From contig RHMC01000044.1 in NCBI GenBank assembly GCA_003719395.1, positions 1 through 48,140 of the forward strand: 48,140 nt of DNA. Reading direction: 5' to 3'. The stretch's first letter is position 1. Each line of letters opens with the position of its first letter. Shown here piece after piece: positions 46,482 through 48,140 of this stretch. The position numbers were made by a program, and so were the translations under genes. The notes under the pieces were generated by a model. The model searched no databases. It was not told where the DNA came from and was given only the letters and a program-made list of their open reading frames with translations. This DNA comes from Streptomyces altiplanensis (lineage in GTDB: Bacteria > Actinomycetota > Actinomycetes > Streptomycetales > Streptomycetaceae).

Positions 46482-48127
46482 TCACCCGTTCGGCCGCACG
46501 AAGACGGTCTGTCCGAAGACCACGGTCCGCAGGCAGACGGGGAGTTCGGCCCCGGGTGTGAGGTCCGGCAGCCCGGGGGTGCCGGAGCGCGGGTCGGTCG
46601 ACCAGCGGGCGACCCGGTCGTCGGGCGCCTGCACCACGAGTTCGTCGGCTCGCCAGACCGCGTAGTCGGCGGGGGCGCCGGGGACCAGGGTGCCCGCGTC
46701 GTCGCGGCCGACGGCCCGCCAGCCGCCCCGCGTGTGGGCGGTGAAGGCGGCGCGTACGGAGACCCGGTGCCCGGGCGTGCGGTGGAAGGCCGCCGCCCGG
46801 ACCGTGCCCCACGGGTCGAGCGGGGTGACCGGGCTGTCGGAGCCGAAGGCCAGCGGCACCCCGGCGCGCAGCAGGGCGGCGTATATTGAGCGTACGGGCC
46901 CGCTCGGCGCCCAGGCGCTGCGCGTACATGCCGTCCTCGCCGCCCCAGGCCGCGTCGAACGCGGGCTGCACCGAGGCGGTCAGACCGAGTTCGGCGAAGG
47001 CGGCGATGGTGGCGGGGGTCAGCATCTCGGCGTGCTCGACGCGGTGGCGTGCGGCGCGGATCCGGGCGAGGCCGAGCTTCTGGGCGGCGGCGCGCACCCC
47101 GTCGACGACCGAGGTGAGGGCGGCGTCGCCGATGGCGTGGAAGCCGGCCTGGAGTCCGGCTTCGGTGCAGGCGGTGACATGGGCGGCGACGGCGGCCGTG
47201 TCGAGGTGGGCGGTGCCGGTGTGGGGAGCGTCGGCGTACGGGGCGTGCAGGCAGGCGGTGTGCGAGCCGAGGGATCCGTCGACGAAGAGGTCGCCCGCCG
47301 CGCCCACCGCGCCGAGTTCGCGAACGCGTTCGGCGTCCTTCGCACCCGCGACCTGCTCGGCCCAGTAGCCGAAGACGCGCGGGCCCGGCTGCTCCGCCGC
47401 CAGCTTCAGCAGGCCGGTGAAGTCCTCCTCGTCGGAGATGTCGGGTCCCGCGCACTCGTGGACCGCACCGATGCCGAGCGAAGCGGCGTGCGCGAGGGCC
47501 GCGCGCTGCGCCTCGGCTCGCTGGGCCGGCGTGACGGCGCCGTGCGCCGCGGCGCGTACGGCGTGGTGGGCGGCGGCGGTGAGCGGGGCGTCCGGGTGGT
47601 AGCCCGTCAGGCCGGTGATTCCGGGGACCAGGTCGAGGAGGGCGGTGGTGACGACGGCCGAGTGGACGTCGATCCGGGGCAGGTAGAGCGGGCGGCCGCC
47701 GGCCGCCTCGTCGAGTTCGGCGAGGACGGGGGCCGCTGTTCGGGCCAGCGCGTGGCGTCCCAGCCGTGCCCGAGCAGGATGCGTCCCGCCGGGGCTGCGG
47801 CGGCGTGCACCCGTACCAGATCCAGCGCACCGGCGAGGGAGCGCGCACCGGAGAGGTCGAGGCCGGTGAGGGCGAGACCGGTGGACGTGGTGTGCACGTG
47901 TGCGTCCGTGAACGCGGGCGTCACCAGAGCCCCTTCGAGGTCGATCACCTCGTCGACACCCGGGGCGAAGGCGTCGGCCGCCCCTTCGGAGCCCACCCAG
48001 GCGACATGTCCGCGCTCGACGACCATCGCGGTGGCGAAGGGATCGGCGGGGCTGTGGACGTCTCCGCCGCGCAGCTGCACGGTGCGGTGTTCGACCTGGG
48101 GGGGCGGGGGGCGTTGTGCTCGGTCAT
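46482..48127 (-). CDS. Amidohydrolase (YtcJ-like, Amidohydro_3), three frame breaks
   Basis: Metal-dependent hydrolase of unknown substrate, about 548 residues. Frame breaks near 48098 (a C run), 47745 and 46888 are repaired by single-base changes. Motifs in order are FTDAHVHTT (HxH metal ligands), LFVDGSLGSHTACL, GFHAIGDAAL, HRVEHAEML and FGSDSPVTPLDPW (final Asp), as in YtcJ-type exo-amidohydrolases. ATG 48127 begins MTEHNAPRPP, 13 bases from the window edge, so the gene is complete. The indel in a homopolymer supports sequence error. Confidence 0.85.
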
Positions 48128-48140
48128 GGGGACCAGTCTC

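Overview
This is a high-GC actinomycete chromosome segment, almost certainly Streptomyces. The evidence is strong G/C preference at third codon positions, GTG/TTG starts with GGAGG-type ribosome sites, a Streptomyces-style rRNA leader, a four-gene conservon, and an rbpA gene with a textbook sigma-R promoter. From memory, the gene order resembles the crr-ptsI to rbpA-ppm1 stretch of the S. coelicolor core chromosome. It looks like core chromosome, not a mobile island: I saw no transposase, integrase, tRNA or CRISPR.

Layout. 1-580: leader and promoters of an rRNA operon that runs leftward out of the window. 581-2791: sugar PTS genes crr and ptsI. 2856-5843 (minus): a hypothetical protein and acetoacetyl-CoA synthetase. 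6061-8418: a degraded GH31 glycosidase. 8439-10316: Nudix hydrolase, VanX-type dipeptidase, DUF962 membrane protein. 10652-12951: glycerol uptake and phosphorylation (glpF-glpK). 13093-17218 (minus): conservon cvnABCD, a sensor kinase/roadblock/DUF742/small GTPase signalling set. 17647-18129: small membrane protein. 18243-25877 (minus): a three-gene operon of a very large SMC-like ATPase with two partner proteins, arranged like mukFEB, mksFEB or jetABC. 25970-34828: a 5-oxoproline locus with a GntR regulator, MFS transporter, DUF1445 protein, pxpA-pxpB-pxpC and, convergently, a fused HyuA-HyuB-type 5-oxoprolinase. 35162-37229 (minus): HEAT-repeat and ankyrin-repeat proteins. 37490-39302: a 64-residue membrane protein and an FtsK-like protein whose P-loop lacks its lysine. 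39336-43805: a MocR-type regulator divergent from a YczE-type membrane protein, then a glycerophosphodiesterase and an Atg22-like transporter. 44074-48127: rbpA, fxsA, ppm1 and an amidohydrolase.

The most interesting system is the condensin-like operon at 18.2-25.9 kb. It has an N-terminal Walker A, a C-terminal FSGGQ signature, a Walker B that reads LFLDN where Glu is expected, and no neighbouring JetD-type nuclease gene.

Caution: about 35 single-base frame changes are spread over roughly a dozen genes, including the housekeeping gene ptsI. About twelve are in the SMC-like gene alone. Conserved motifs continue across each break, and correcting the frames restores full-length proteins, so most are probably sequencing or assembly indels. 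The GH31 gene differs because both of its catalytic residues are also substituted. Coordinates for frame-broken genes span the whole reconstructed gene.
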